From: Comamonadaceae bacterium
Lineage (GTDB): Bacteria; Pseudomonadota; Gammaproteobacteria; Burkholderiales; Burkholderiaceae_C
DNA: 5,337 nucleotides
Direction: 5' to 3'
Assembly (NCBI GenBank): GCA_013298415.1
Contig: JAAFHN010000221.1
Span: 1 to 5,337 of the forward strand
The translations under genes and the position numbers were made by a program. Of this stretch, positions 1-5,211 are shown piece by piece. The number at the start of each line of letters is the position of its first letter. The stretch's first letter is position 1. The notes beneath the pieces were generated by a model that was not told the origin of the DNA, searched no databases, and was given only the letters and a program-made list of their open reading frames with translations.

Positions 1-24
1 GCGTCCGGCCACTCGAGCTGGCCT

Positions 25-125
25 GAAGCCGCTCCTTAGGCACACTCAGCCACCGACTTGAAGCAATATTCGCCCACTGTCCATCTACTTATTGCCTTCT
101 CTGCTACTGATTTGGGAGTGGTTGA
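25..125 (-). repeat. Boundary element copy L1
   Basis: First of six copies of an intergenic element. On + it shows GTCC at 79-82, exactly 20 nt, then GCTA at 103-106. Upstream, GAAGCCGCT (25-33) lies 54 nt before GTCC, the same distance as in copy L4 (5052-5060). Its GCTA end supplies the TAG stop (104-106, minus strand) of the decayed ORF6N gene. The sequence beyond it (to about 235) resembles that beyond copy L2, because both continue into the 3' ends of related ORF6N genes. The strand is arbitrary: minus is used for the orientation shared by L1-L4. Its function is unknown. Confidence 0.75.
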
Positions 126-690
126 TTTGTGTCCGAAGCTGCGGCCGGGGGCTGAGAAGCTGTGCGCGGCGCTTTGGTGGGCGTACCGTCTTTGGCCGAG
201 TCTTGCTCGGTGATGAAGCCAATTTGCCGCTTGGGTGGGTCGGCGGGGGTGGTGAGCGCTTTGCGCGTTTCGATCACTTGGCGCAGCTGATTGCGGGTGT
301 TGCGGCTGAACACTTCGTGATTCAGTTCAAGCTGAGCGGTCTTGTCTTCCAGACGAGCACCGTGGCCGCCATGATCGCACCATGCTCGGTGAACGCAAAC
401 GGCAGCTTGCGCCGCCCGCCGTGGCTTGCTTTGCTTGCTGAGCTTGGATGTTCTGCTCTCAAACTTGAAGTCGCAATTTGCGACTTCAAATTGACTGCCT
501 CCTGCGCAGTCACCTCAAAAATGAAGTCTTGCGGAAACCGCGAGCGGTTGCGGCGCACTTGCTCATTGAGCCGCTTGGTCTCCACGCCGTAGAGTGCGGC
601 TAAATCCGAATCCAGCAAAACCTTGTGCCCGCGCAGCAGCACGATGCGCTGCGTGATGGCCTGAAGTGGCAGGTTCAGTGAATCTGACAT
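104..690 (-). pseudogene. ORF6N-domain protein, decayed by internal out-of-frame deletion
   Basis: The ORF6N domain is a putative DNA-binding module of the KilA-N type, found in phage and bacterial proteins of poorly known function. The N-terminal part reads MSDSLNLPLQ from ATG at 690 and keeps family features: LLRGHKVLLDSDLAALYGV, RFPQDFIFEVT, GGRRKLPFAFTEHGAIM. After ATVL the frame is lost near 350-356 and stops at 322. The missing C-terminal part continues in another frame (RLEDKTAQLELNHEVFSRNT, then PPKRQIGFITEQDSAKDG) to the TAG at 104. Compared with the intact paralogue at 898-1515, roughly 30 residues (the helix after the TEHGAIM motif) are gone, so this is an out-of-frame deletion rather than a point frameshift. 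It also has about ten extra residues (LRAEHPSSASK) before HGGRR. The codon TAG that ends the paralogue is CAG here, so the tail runs on into element L1. An in-frame GTG at 750 could extend the N-terminus, but the family-like sequence starts at 690. A short N-terminal ORF6N protein (690-322) could still be made. Confidence 0.8.
462..492. repeat. Intragenic palindrome in decayed ORF6N gene
   Basis: The arms TTGAAGTCGCAA (465-476) and TTGCGACTTCAA (478-489) are perfect reverse complements around a single T at 477. Two further pairs follow outside one mismatch (464/490). It lies over the codons for the conserved LKSQIATSS motif. The intact paralogue has a palindrome at the homologous place with a different but equally self-complementary sequence. 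Confidence 0.9.
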
Positions 691-771
691 GGGTAAACGG
701 AGCGTAGCGCAAGCGGCGAGGAATCGTAGCGTGCCGCGCCTTACGTGCACCTTGGCCGCTCGGGCGCCGCA

Positions 772-871
772 GAATCGCTTACTGGCCGCTTTCGCCCCCC
801 GATCTGAAGCAATATCTGCCCAGTGTCCCGCTATTTGTTGCCTTCGTTGCTACTGATTTGGGAGTGCTCGA
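772..871 (-). repeat. Boundary element copy L2
   Basis: Second copy: GTCC at 825-828, 20 nt, GCTA at 849-852. The flank GATCTGAAGCAATATCTGCC (801-820) is close to the same part of L1, L3 and L4. The upstream GAATCGCTT...GGCCGCTTT matches L4 with about one single-base gap. It sits between the two ORF6N genes, beyond the 3' end of the intact one and upstream of the start of the decayed one. Confidence 0.8.
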
Positions 872-897
872 TTTGTGTCCGGGGCTGCGGCAGGCGG

Positions 898-1515
898 CTA
901 AGAAGCCTTGCGCCGCGCCTTGGTGGGCGTGCTGTCTTTGGCCGAGTCTTGCTCGGTGATGAAGCCAATTTGTCGCTTGGGTGGTGCTGGCGGTTGAGCG
1001 GGCGCAGCCAGCAACTGGCGCATGGACTCAATCAACTCGCCAATCGAGTCGTCGTGCTTGGTGACCTTGTGCTCCAGCGAATGCAGCTTGCGGGCCAGCT
1101 CGCGGTTGGTGGCGAGCATCGAGCGCAGCTCCACAAACGCTTGCACCACATAGATGCTCAGCTCGGTTGCGCGCTGGGAGTTCAGCACCATCGAAGCCAT
1201 GATTGCGCCGTGCTCAGTAAAAGCCATCGGTGCATAGCGGCGACCGCCGTGGGCGGGCTTCGAACTTGAGGTTGCAATTTGCAACCTCAAGTTGGCGAAC
1301 TCCTCCTCATCCAGCTGAAACATGAAGTCAGCCGGAAACCGAGCCAGATTGCGATTGACCTGCTGGTTAAAGCGCTTGGTCGTCTCCCCGTAAAACGCAG
1401 CCAGATCGGCATCCAAAATCACGCGCTGGCCGCGAATCAAGCGGATGCGATGCGCCATCTGGCCGATCTCCAGCGGCGTGATGCCAGTGGCTGGGGAGGG
1501 AGCTGGGCTGCTCAT
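898..1515 (-). CDS. ORF6N-domain protein, intact
   Basis: Protein of about 205 residues from ATG 1515 (MSSPAPSPATG). An in-frame GTG at 1542 would add nine residues. I prefer the ATG, with an AAGAGGG stretch upstream, although its spacing is long. The ORF6N domain covers roughly residues 14-105: IRLIRGQRVILDADLAAFYG, then TTKRFNQQVNRNLARFPADF, then NLRLQIATSS and GGRRYAPMAFTEHGAIMASM. The next helix (ATELSIYVVQAFVELRSML) leads into a charged, probably coiled-coil segment (about 125-165: ELARKLHSLEHKVTKHDDS) and a Pro-rich basic tail with PPKRQIGFITEQDSAKD. Family knowledge: ORF6N is a KilA-N-like, presumed DNA-binding domain; the cellular role of chromosomal members is not established. The tail is nearly the same as that of the decayed copy at 104-690, so the two are paralogues or a local duplication. 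It is transcribed away from the Rhs module. Nothing in the sequence links it to toxin function, though one could imagine a regulatory role on the local palindromes. Confidence 0.88.
   Translation of the reverse strand: MSSPAPSPATGITPLEIGQMAHRIRLIRGQRVILDADLAAFYGETTKRFNQQVNRNLARFPADFMFQLDEEEFANLRLQIATSSSKPAHGGRRYAPMAFTEHGAIMASMVLNSQRATELSIYVVQAFVELRSMLATNRELARKLHSLEHKVTKHDDSIGELIESMRQLLAAPAQPPAPPKRQIGFITEQDSAKDSTPTKARRKAS
1263..1293. repeat. Perfect 31-nt intragenic palindrome in intact ORF6N gene
   Basis: The arms AACTTGAGGTTGCAA (1263-1277) and TTGCAACCTCAAGTT (1279-1293) are perfect 15-nt reverse complements around T1278. It lies inside the coding sequence, over the NLRLQIATSS codons on the minus strand. 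It could fold as an mRNA hairpin or act as a double-stranded dyad site. Relative to the homologous site in the decayed gene, both arms have changed in matching positions. Confidence 0.95.
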
Positions 1516-1722
1516 GCGGTGGTTCGCGCCCTCTTGCGACACGCGGCGCCTGGAGGCACTGACTCAGCATATTCGTCCGCCACATGGTGAGGCTGAGAAT
1601 TTTGGAGCATCTTTTGGCGAATGCAGACATGTTAGCGCCGCGAACGCGGCCTTTGGATCGATGTTGACACGCCATTCGTCAGCAGCAGCTTGTCGCCCCG
1701 GGGCTACAAGCCGCGCTCACCT
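1516..1722. other. Spacer between divergent ORF6N gene and Rhs module
   Basis: No supported gene. It holds a perfect 6-bp hairpin GCCGCG-AA-CGCGGC (1637-1650) without a T tract. Any promoter for the minus-strand ORF6N gene should lie here, but I see no convincing -35/-10 pair on either strand. With the adjoining L3 element and junction it makes a gap of about 365 nt between the ORF6N start and the conserved Rhs sequence. Confidence 0.6.
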
Positions 1723-1845
1723 GAAACCACTTCCCCGCCGGTTTCACCCACCGATTTGACGCAATATCTGCCCACTGTCCAGGTGTTTATTGCCTTCGTT
1801 GCTATGGTTTTGTGACCGCATTCCGAGTCTGCGCCACTGGGCAGC
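1723..1845 (-). repeat. Boundary element copy L3, upstream of Rhs module
   Basis: Third copy: GTCC 1777-1780, 20 nt, GCTATG 1801-1806. GAAACCACT at 1723 is again 54 nt before GTCC. From about 1753 to 1850 it matches copy L4 at roughly 90% by eye. It ends in an in-frame TGA (1813-1815) that closes the Rhs frame on its 5' side, so the Rhs module cannot be a simple continuation of an upstream ORF. Confidence 0.85.
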
Positions 1846-1880
1846 CCGCCACCCAGCGCACCCGAGGCTGAGCGCGCAAA

Positions 1881-2007
1881 CGCCTTCGCCTTCAACCGCC
1901 AATTCATCAACGACATTGACGGCAACACCCTGCAAGTCACGCTTGGGCCAAAAGACACGGCGGGCAGGCCCAAGCCAGGCGCTGAAGTGCAGCGCCAGTT
2001 CATCGTC
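1881..2007 (+). repeat. 127-nt direct repeat, Rhs core end (copy A)
   Basis: Identical base for base to 5211-5337 and interrupted there only by the window edge, so the true repeat may be longer. It encodes AFAFNRQFINDIDGNTLQVT and the following residues up to VQRQFIV, the last YD-type segment before the LysM-like domain. Perfect identity here, against about 90% in the element just upstream, suggests recent duplication or gene conversion. This shared core sequence is what would allow homologous exchange between modules. Confidence 0.97.
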
Positions 2008-4290
2008 AATGGCGAGATCATGGCCCGCTATGGCCAGGGGCTCGATGCGAAGAACCCGCGCACCGCAGCAAGTACCCCTAGAACCGACCGCATCCGAGAG
2101 TTCGCAACCGGCTACCAGCGCATTGACGAGCAAACCAATGGCGGCGTAGCCAGCCAGGGCAGCCGCTTTACGCTGCAAAGCAGCCAAAGCCTGGCCCAGA
2201 TCGCCAAAGCCGTGTACGGCGATGCTGCCATGTGGTGGAAAGTGGCGCTCGCCAATCCGGGGGTGGCTGGCGCCACAGCAGCCAATGCCATGAACCCCAA
2301 CGCCGTTGTGGCCCAAGGCACCAGCCTGCTCGTGTCGAGCAGCGTGGGCAGCGTGCACAACAGCGCTGAGACGAGCGCCATGTACGACCCAGGCAGGGCC
2401 ATCAGCGACTTGAGCGCCGTGGTGCCCCCGCCGCAAGGCGATGCATCCAGTGGTGGCGGCGGCAGGTGCGGGGGATTTGGCCAGATCATTGCAGCGGTGA
2501 TTGCGGTGGCAGTGACGATCTACACAGGCGACCCAAGCGCTGGCAACACGTTCTTCGACTTCTTCAGCACAACGCTGGGACTGGGCAAGACGGCGGCCAC
2601 AGCTGCCACCTACGCCGCAGCGGCCGCAACTGGCTCCGCCGCCTCCCAAGCCTTTAACATCGCCATCGGCGCACAAAACGGCTTCAACTGGAAAAACGTG
2701 GCACTCAGTGCAATCTCTGGCGGCATTGGCGGTGGTTTGGAGGCCTCAGGACTCATCCAGACCGGCAACGCCACGCTGAACACCGTCGCCCGAGCCGCCA
2801 TCACAAGCGCTGGCAGCCAAGCCATCGGCGTCATCACCGGGCTGCAACCCAGCTTTAACTGGAAAGGCGTGGTGGCCAGCGCGCTCGGCGCAGGCGTGGG
2901 CCAGGCGCTCGGAGAACAGCTGGGCACCATCGGGGCCAAAGGCTTCGATAAGTTCGGCGAACGCACCTTCGCAGCCCTTGCCAGCGGCACAGTCACCGCC
3001 CTCGCTGGTGGCGGAAAAGTCAGCGTCCAGCAAATTGCCGTGAACGCATTTGGGCAGGTGGTGGGGCAGGGGTTGGGCGAACTGGCGCAGTCGCCGCAAA
3101 CGAGCGATCCGCTGGGTGCCTTCATGTCTGACAAATTGGCATCGTTCAACGACCGCCAAATTGCGCTGCGCGGGGAAGACGGCGGAGGTGCTCGAAGGAT
3201 GGGGCAGTTCGTTTCCGGAGGGGACGTCACCCACCTGGGCTACCACGAGACGAAGCAAAACGACATGTTCGAGCCGTATGAAACGGCTGACGGACGCAGA
3301 TTCAGACTCAGAGAAGAAGATGGCGTAGTCGAGCGCCTGCCCAGAATCGTGCGGGGAGATCGCATCGAAGTGACCGGCAGTAAAACACCGAGCGCCGAAA
3401 TGGCTGGCGCAAGTGCGGCCTGGGACATGCCAGACAGCGTTGAGCGGGAAGCAGCCTCTCTGCTTGGCCGCTATCCAAGCATCAAACGCATGCCCGACCT
3501 GGCCCCTACGTTGGGGTTGAGCCAGCTGGGTGACTACTTGAATCCGATCACGCGCCTGCAAGGGTTCGCCGAAGGCTTCTCGCCCATTGAAAGCCTCAAG
3601 GGCTTGAAAGACCTGGTGACCAGCCCGCTGGACACGCTGGAAAAAGCTGGCTTACAGATGCAAGAAAGTACCCGCCAGTACTTCCTGCAAGCGCGACAAG
3701 GCAATTTTGCGCAAGCAGCGCGTTACGAGGGCCAGATCATCGGTGGCCAAGCCGCCGGAACAGCGCTGGGCGTGGGCATTGGCGCGGCAGGCGGTTTGGC
3801 GCTGAGCGCCACGAGGGCTGTGCGTGCGGGTATCCGTACTGATGTGCAGGCGAGCGCGTTCTTGGCTGACCAAGCCCGTTCGGTGGGCGCGCCCGTGCCA
3901 CGAAGCGCCCTCAACCAACTGGCCAACGGTGGGCCAACTGTGCAGGCAAGCCGCATCATGGGCAAGGCCCGTGAGGAAGTCGCTCTAGCTCAGTTGCAAG
4001 AGATGTACCCCGGTGCGCAAATCTTGCGTGAGCGCATGTTGCGCAATGCAGATGGCAGCAAAGCGATCGACTTCGGCTCGGGCCAAGGGCGGCGGTTGGA
4101 TTTTGTCGTCGTCAAGGACGGCAAAGTGCTTGATGTAGTGGAGGTGACCAGTCAGACAGCGAACAAGCGAATGCAGCTCGCTAAGGAGGCGCGTATCCGC
4201 GAGGACGGAGGCACGTTCATCAGACCCGGCACTGGCCAACCGCTGGTAGACGTGTCGGCGTTCCCGTCAAGAGTTCTCCCTTTGAAGTGA
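1987..4290 (+). CDS. Orphan Rhs/YD-type polymorphic toxin C-terminal module with LysM-like domain and putative nuclease tip
   Basis: The frame is open from 1816 to TGA 4288. GTG 1987 gives 767 residues with only a weak AGG upstream; ATG 2020 is an alternative. Rhs-like sequence (FNRQFINDIDGNTLQ) begins before any usable start, so this is a 5'-truncated tip and may not be translated on its own. Residues from GTG 1987: 1-20, end of the YD core (VQRQFIVNGEIMARYG); about 59-117, LysM-like peptidoglycan-binding domain (SLAQIAKAVYGDAAMWWKVA, then GTSLLV); 126-150, linker to PPP; 165-181, hydrophobic segment (FGQIIAAVIAVAVTIY); about 200-365, Gly/Ala-rich region with two copies of an FNWK(N/G)V unit about 57 residues apart (234 and 290); about 375-520, variable linker; about 525-615, helical pre-toxin segment with a GVGIGAAGG stretch; about 657-767, toxin tip. 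The tip has GKAREEVALAQL, then RRLDFVVVK and VLDVVEVTSQTANK, resembling a PD-(D/E)XK nuclease core with D705 and E719, but Thr (T721) where Lys is usual. This architecture is known from bacterial Rhs-type contact-dependent toxins. The nuclease call is inference; the module identity is firmer. Confidence 0.85.
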   Translation: MQRQFIVNGEIMARYGQGLDAKNPRTAASTPRTDRIREFATGYQRIDEQTNGGVASQGSRFTLQSSQSLAQIAKAVYGDAAMWWKVALANPGVAGATAANAMNPNAVVAQGTSLLVSSSVGSVHNSAETSAMYDPGRAISDLSAVVPPPQGDASSGGGGRCGGFGQIIAAVIAVAVTIYTGDPSAGNTFFDFFSTTLGLGKTAATAATYAAAAATGSAASQAFNIAIGAQNGFNWKNVALSAISGGIGGGLEASGLIQTGNATLNTVARAAITSAGSQAIGVITGLQPSFNWKGVVASALGAGVGQALGEQLGTIGAKGFDKFGERTFAALASGTVTALAGGGKVSVQQIAVNAFGQVVGQGLGELAQSPQTSDPLGAFMSDKLASFNDRQIALRGEDGGGARRMGQFVSGGDVTHLGYHETKQNDMFEPYETADGRRFRLREEDGVVERLPRIVRGDRIEVTGSKTPSAEMAGASAAWDMPDSVEREAASLLGRYPSIKRMPDLAPTLGLSQLGDYLNPITRLQGFAEGFSPIESLKGLKDLVTSPLDTLEKAGLQMQESTRQYFLQARQGNFAQAARYEGQIIGGQAAGTALGVGIGAAGGLALSATRAVRAGIRTDVQASAFLADQARSVGAPVPRSALNQLANGGPTVQASRIMGKAREEVALAQLQEMYPGAQILRERMLRNADGSKAIDFGSGQGRRLDFVVVKDGKVLDVVEVTSQTANKRMQLAKEARIREDGGTFIRPGTGQPLVDVSAFPSRVLPLK

Positions 4291-4292
4291 GG
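4286..4292 (+). promoter_or_regulatory. Ribosome binding site overlapping the toxin stop
   Basis: AGTGAGG spans the toxin stop codon (TGA 4288-4290), and its GAGG (4289-4292) lies 5 nt before ATG 4298. The overlap implies translational coupling of the immunity gene to the toxin tip and fixes the start of the downstream gene. Confidence 0.75.
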
Positions 4293-4297
4293 CAGTC

Positions 4298-4624
4298 ATG
4301 ATACAAAAACCAACCACTTCAAAGACATTTGAAAAAGTCTCTTGGCACACCAAGAGCCTGGGCAACCCCGAGACAGCAGAAGAGGTGGTCGAGCGTTTTT
4401 GGGTGATCACGGATTTTTTGCAGCGCAACGGCTTGACACTGAGAACCTTAGCGCAGTCAAAGACAGAAATTGACGACGACTTCGCGATCATGACGGGCGA
4501 CTTGAGCGAGAAAGGCTTTCAATTCATGGCCGTGGGGTACCAGCGATGGCTGCAACGCTTGGACACCGGGGCAACTTTCGACAACGAGCTGTTTTTGCAG
4601 AAGCAGCTCAAGAAGATGCCTTGA
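4298..4624 (+). CDS. Putative cognate immunity protein
   Basis: Small soluble protein of 108 residues with no signal peptide or membrane segment and no family I recognise. It starts MIQKPTTSKTFEKVSWHTKS. Predicted helices include AEEVVERFWVITDFLQRNG and, near the end, GFQFMAVGYQRWLQRLD. An acidic patch TEIDDDF (about 65-71) could suit binding to a basic nuclease surface. Position is the main evidence: it begins 7 nt after the toxin stop, same strand, with its ribosome binding site overlapping that stop. In polymorphic toxin loci the gene directly after the toxin tip normally encodes the immunity protein, which binds and blocks the toxin in the cytoplasm. It also looks more AT-rich than the toxin ORF, as is common for exchangeable tip/immunity pairs. 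The function is inferred from context alone. Confidence 0.75.
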   Translation: MIQKPTTSKTFEKVSWHTKSLGNPETAEEVVERFWVITDFLQRNGLTLRTLAQSKTEIDDDFAIMTGDLSEKGFQFMAVGYQRWLQRLDTGATFDNELFLQKQLKKMP

Positions 4625-4703
4625 ACGTCAGAGACTCAATGCCCACGCCTCCCGTCTGCCGTTTTGCATGCACAACGTTGTCCGCGTTTATCGCATCGTC
4701 ACT

Positions 4704-4773
4704 CACAAATGCATAGCAAAAAACAAAGGAAACACCTGGACGGAGAGCTGATTTGCCTTCGAATCTTTGGTTT
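4704..4773 (+). repeat. Boundary element copy R1, inverted
   Basis: Inverted copy relative to L1-L4. It reads CACAAATGCATAGC, then 20 nt, then GGAC (4738-4741), with CATAGC at 4712-4717. Aligned without gaps to the reverse complement of L3 it matches at roughly 70% over about 52 nt, including a 12-nt run AAACACCTGGAC. Weaker similarity (TTCGAATCTTTGG against the L3 sequence GTCAAATCGGTGG) extends to about 4773. Confidence 0.7.
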
Positions 4774-4802
4774 CAGGTCGGTTTGAACCCACTCACGCGC
4801 TC

Positions 4803-4822
4803 GCAGCCACATTCCTGGCTGC
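4803..4822 (+). repeat. Perfect 7-bp hairpin
   Basis: GCAGCCA (4803-4809) pairs fully with TGGCTGC (4816-4822) across a 6-nt loop. It is about 180 nt after the immunity stop and lacks a T tract, so a terminator role is possible but not shown. Confidence 0.5.
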
Positions 4823-4832
4823 TAGAAGAGTA

Positions 4833-4890
4833 AAAGCCCTTGCCGCCCCGGTAGCGCATGGCGCAAGCTGCCGAGGAGTTTGAGGGCTTT
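4833..4890. repeat. Long imperfect stem-loop
   Basis: Outer arms AAAGCCCT (4833-4840) and AGGGCTTT (4883-4890) are perfect complements. Inside, CGGTAGC (4849-4855) pairs with GCTGCCG (4867-4873) with one G-U wobble, giving a two-tier structure of 58 nt. On the minus strand the outer stem is followed by a pyrimidine-rich run (TACTCTTCT), but no minus-strand gene ends here. It may be a structured RNA, a recombination feature or a terminator remnant. Confidence 0.45.
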
Positions 4891-4929
4891 GCGCTGTGGG
4901 GTCAGTCTTGCAAAGCCATATTTGCGAAT

Positions 4930-4985
4930 CAAAAAGCATAGCGAGCAATCAAGAAAATACCTGGACAGTGTGGCTCTTTTTCATC
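4930..4985 (+). repeat. Boundary element copy R2, inverted
   Basis: Second inverted copy: CATAGC 4937-4942, exactly 20 nt, GGACAGTG 4963-4970. The CATAGCGA start resembles L4 (CATAGCGA on its minus strand), and the spacing is identical to all other copies. Similarity fades beyond GGACAGTG. Confidence 0.65.
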
Positions 4986-5051
4986 CAAACTGGCTGCCTG
5001 AGCTGCCTCCCAGTCTCGCAAACACCTGCCACCCGATAGCCGCACCGGCCC

Positions 5052-5174
5052 GAAGCCGCTTTTTAGCCGCTTTGATCCCCAGATTTGAAGCGATATCTGC
5101 CCACTGTCCAAGTGTTTGTTCACTTCGTCGCTATGGTTTTGTGACCGCATTCTGAGTCTGCGCCGCTGGGCAGC
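5052..5174 (-). repeat. Boundary element copy L4, upstream of second Rhs module
   Basis: Fourth copy in the L orientation: GAAGCCGCT 5052-5060, GTCC 5106-5109, 20 nt, GCTATG 5130-5135. About 90% identical to L3 over roughly 100 nt. It is followed by the second Rhs fragment exactly as L3 is followed by the first. Confidence 0.85.
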
Positions 5175-5211
5175 CCGCCCCTCGGCGCACCTGCGGAAGA
5201 GGGCGCAAGCC

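Larger units (their letters stand above)
4625..5051. other. Gene-free spacer after the toxin-immunity pair
   Basis: About 430 nt without a supported gene. It holds two inverted copies of the boundary element (R1, R2), a short perfect hairpin and a long imperfect stem, listed separately. Its visible content is repeats and structure, as expected of a module boundary. No T-rich intrinsic terminator follows the immunity gene closely. Confidence 0.7.

Noticed and set aside
1660..1700. Plus-strand promoter starting with TTGACA near 1664
   Set aside because: No acceptable -10 hexamer at 16-18 nt spacing, and no gene starts soon after it.
1744..2676. Long minus-strand open frame of about 310 codons opposite the Rhs module
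   Set aside because: It lies antisense to a clearly recognisable Rhs/LysM-type frame, and its translation is Cys/His/Gly/Ala-rich low-complexity sequence typical of GC-rich shadow frames.
4775..4823. tRNA-like 3' half around GGTTTGAACCC
   Set aside because: The T-arm resemblance is superficial: no matching acceptor, D or anticodon arms could be built around it.
79..5135. Integron attC sites as explanation for the repeated boundary element
   Set aside because: No RYYYAAC/GTTRRRY pair or attC-like imperfect dyad was found: the conserved core is GTCC-N20-GCTA, cassettes face both ways, and no integron integrase is present in the window.
79..5135. CRISPR array
   Set aside because: Copies are hundreds to thousands of bases apart, imperfect and in both orientations.
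4880..5155. Plus-strand open frame of 91 codons from a TTG start in the spacer
   Set aside because: It runs across a hairpin arm, element R2 and element L4, has no ribosome binding site, and the peptide has no domain-like pattern.
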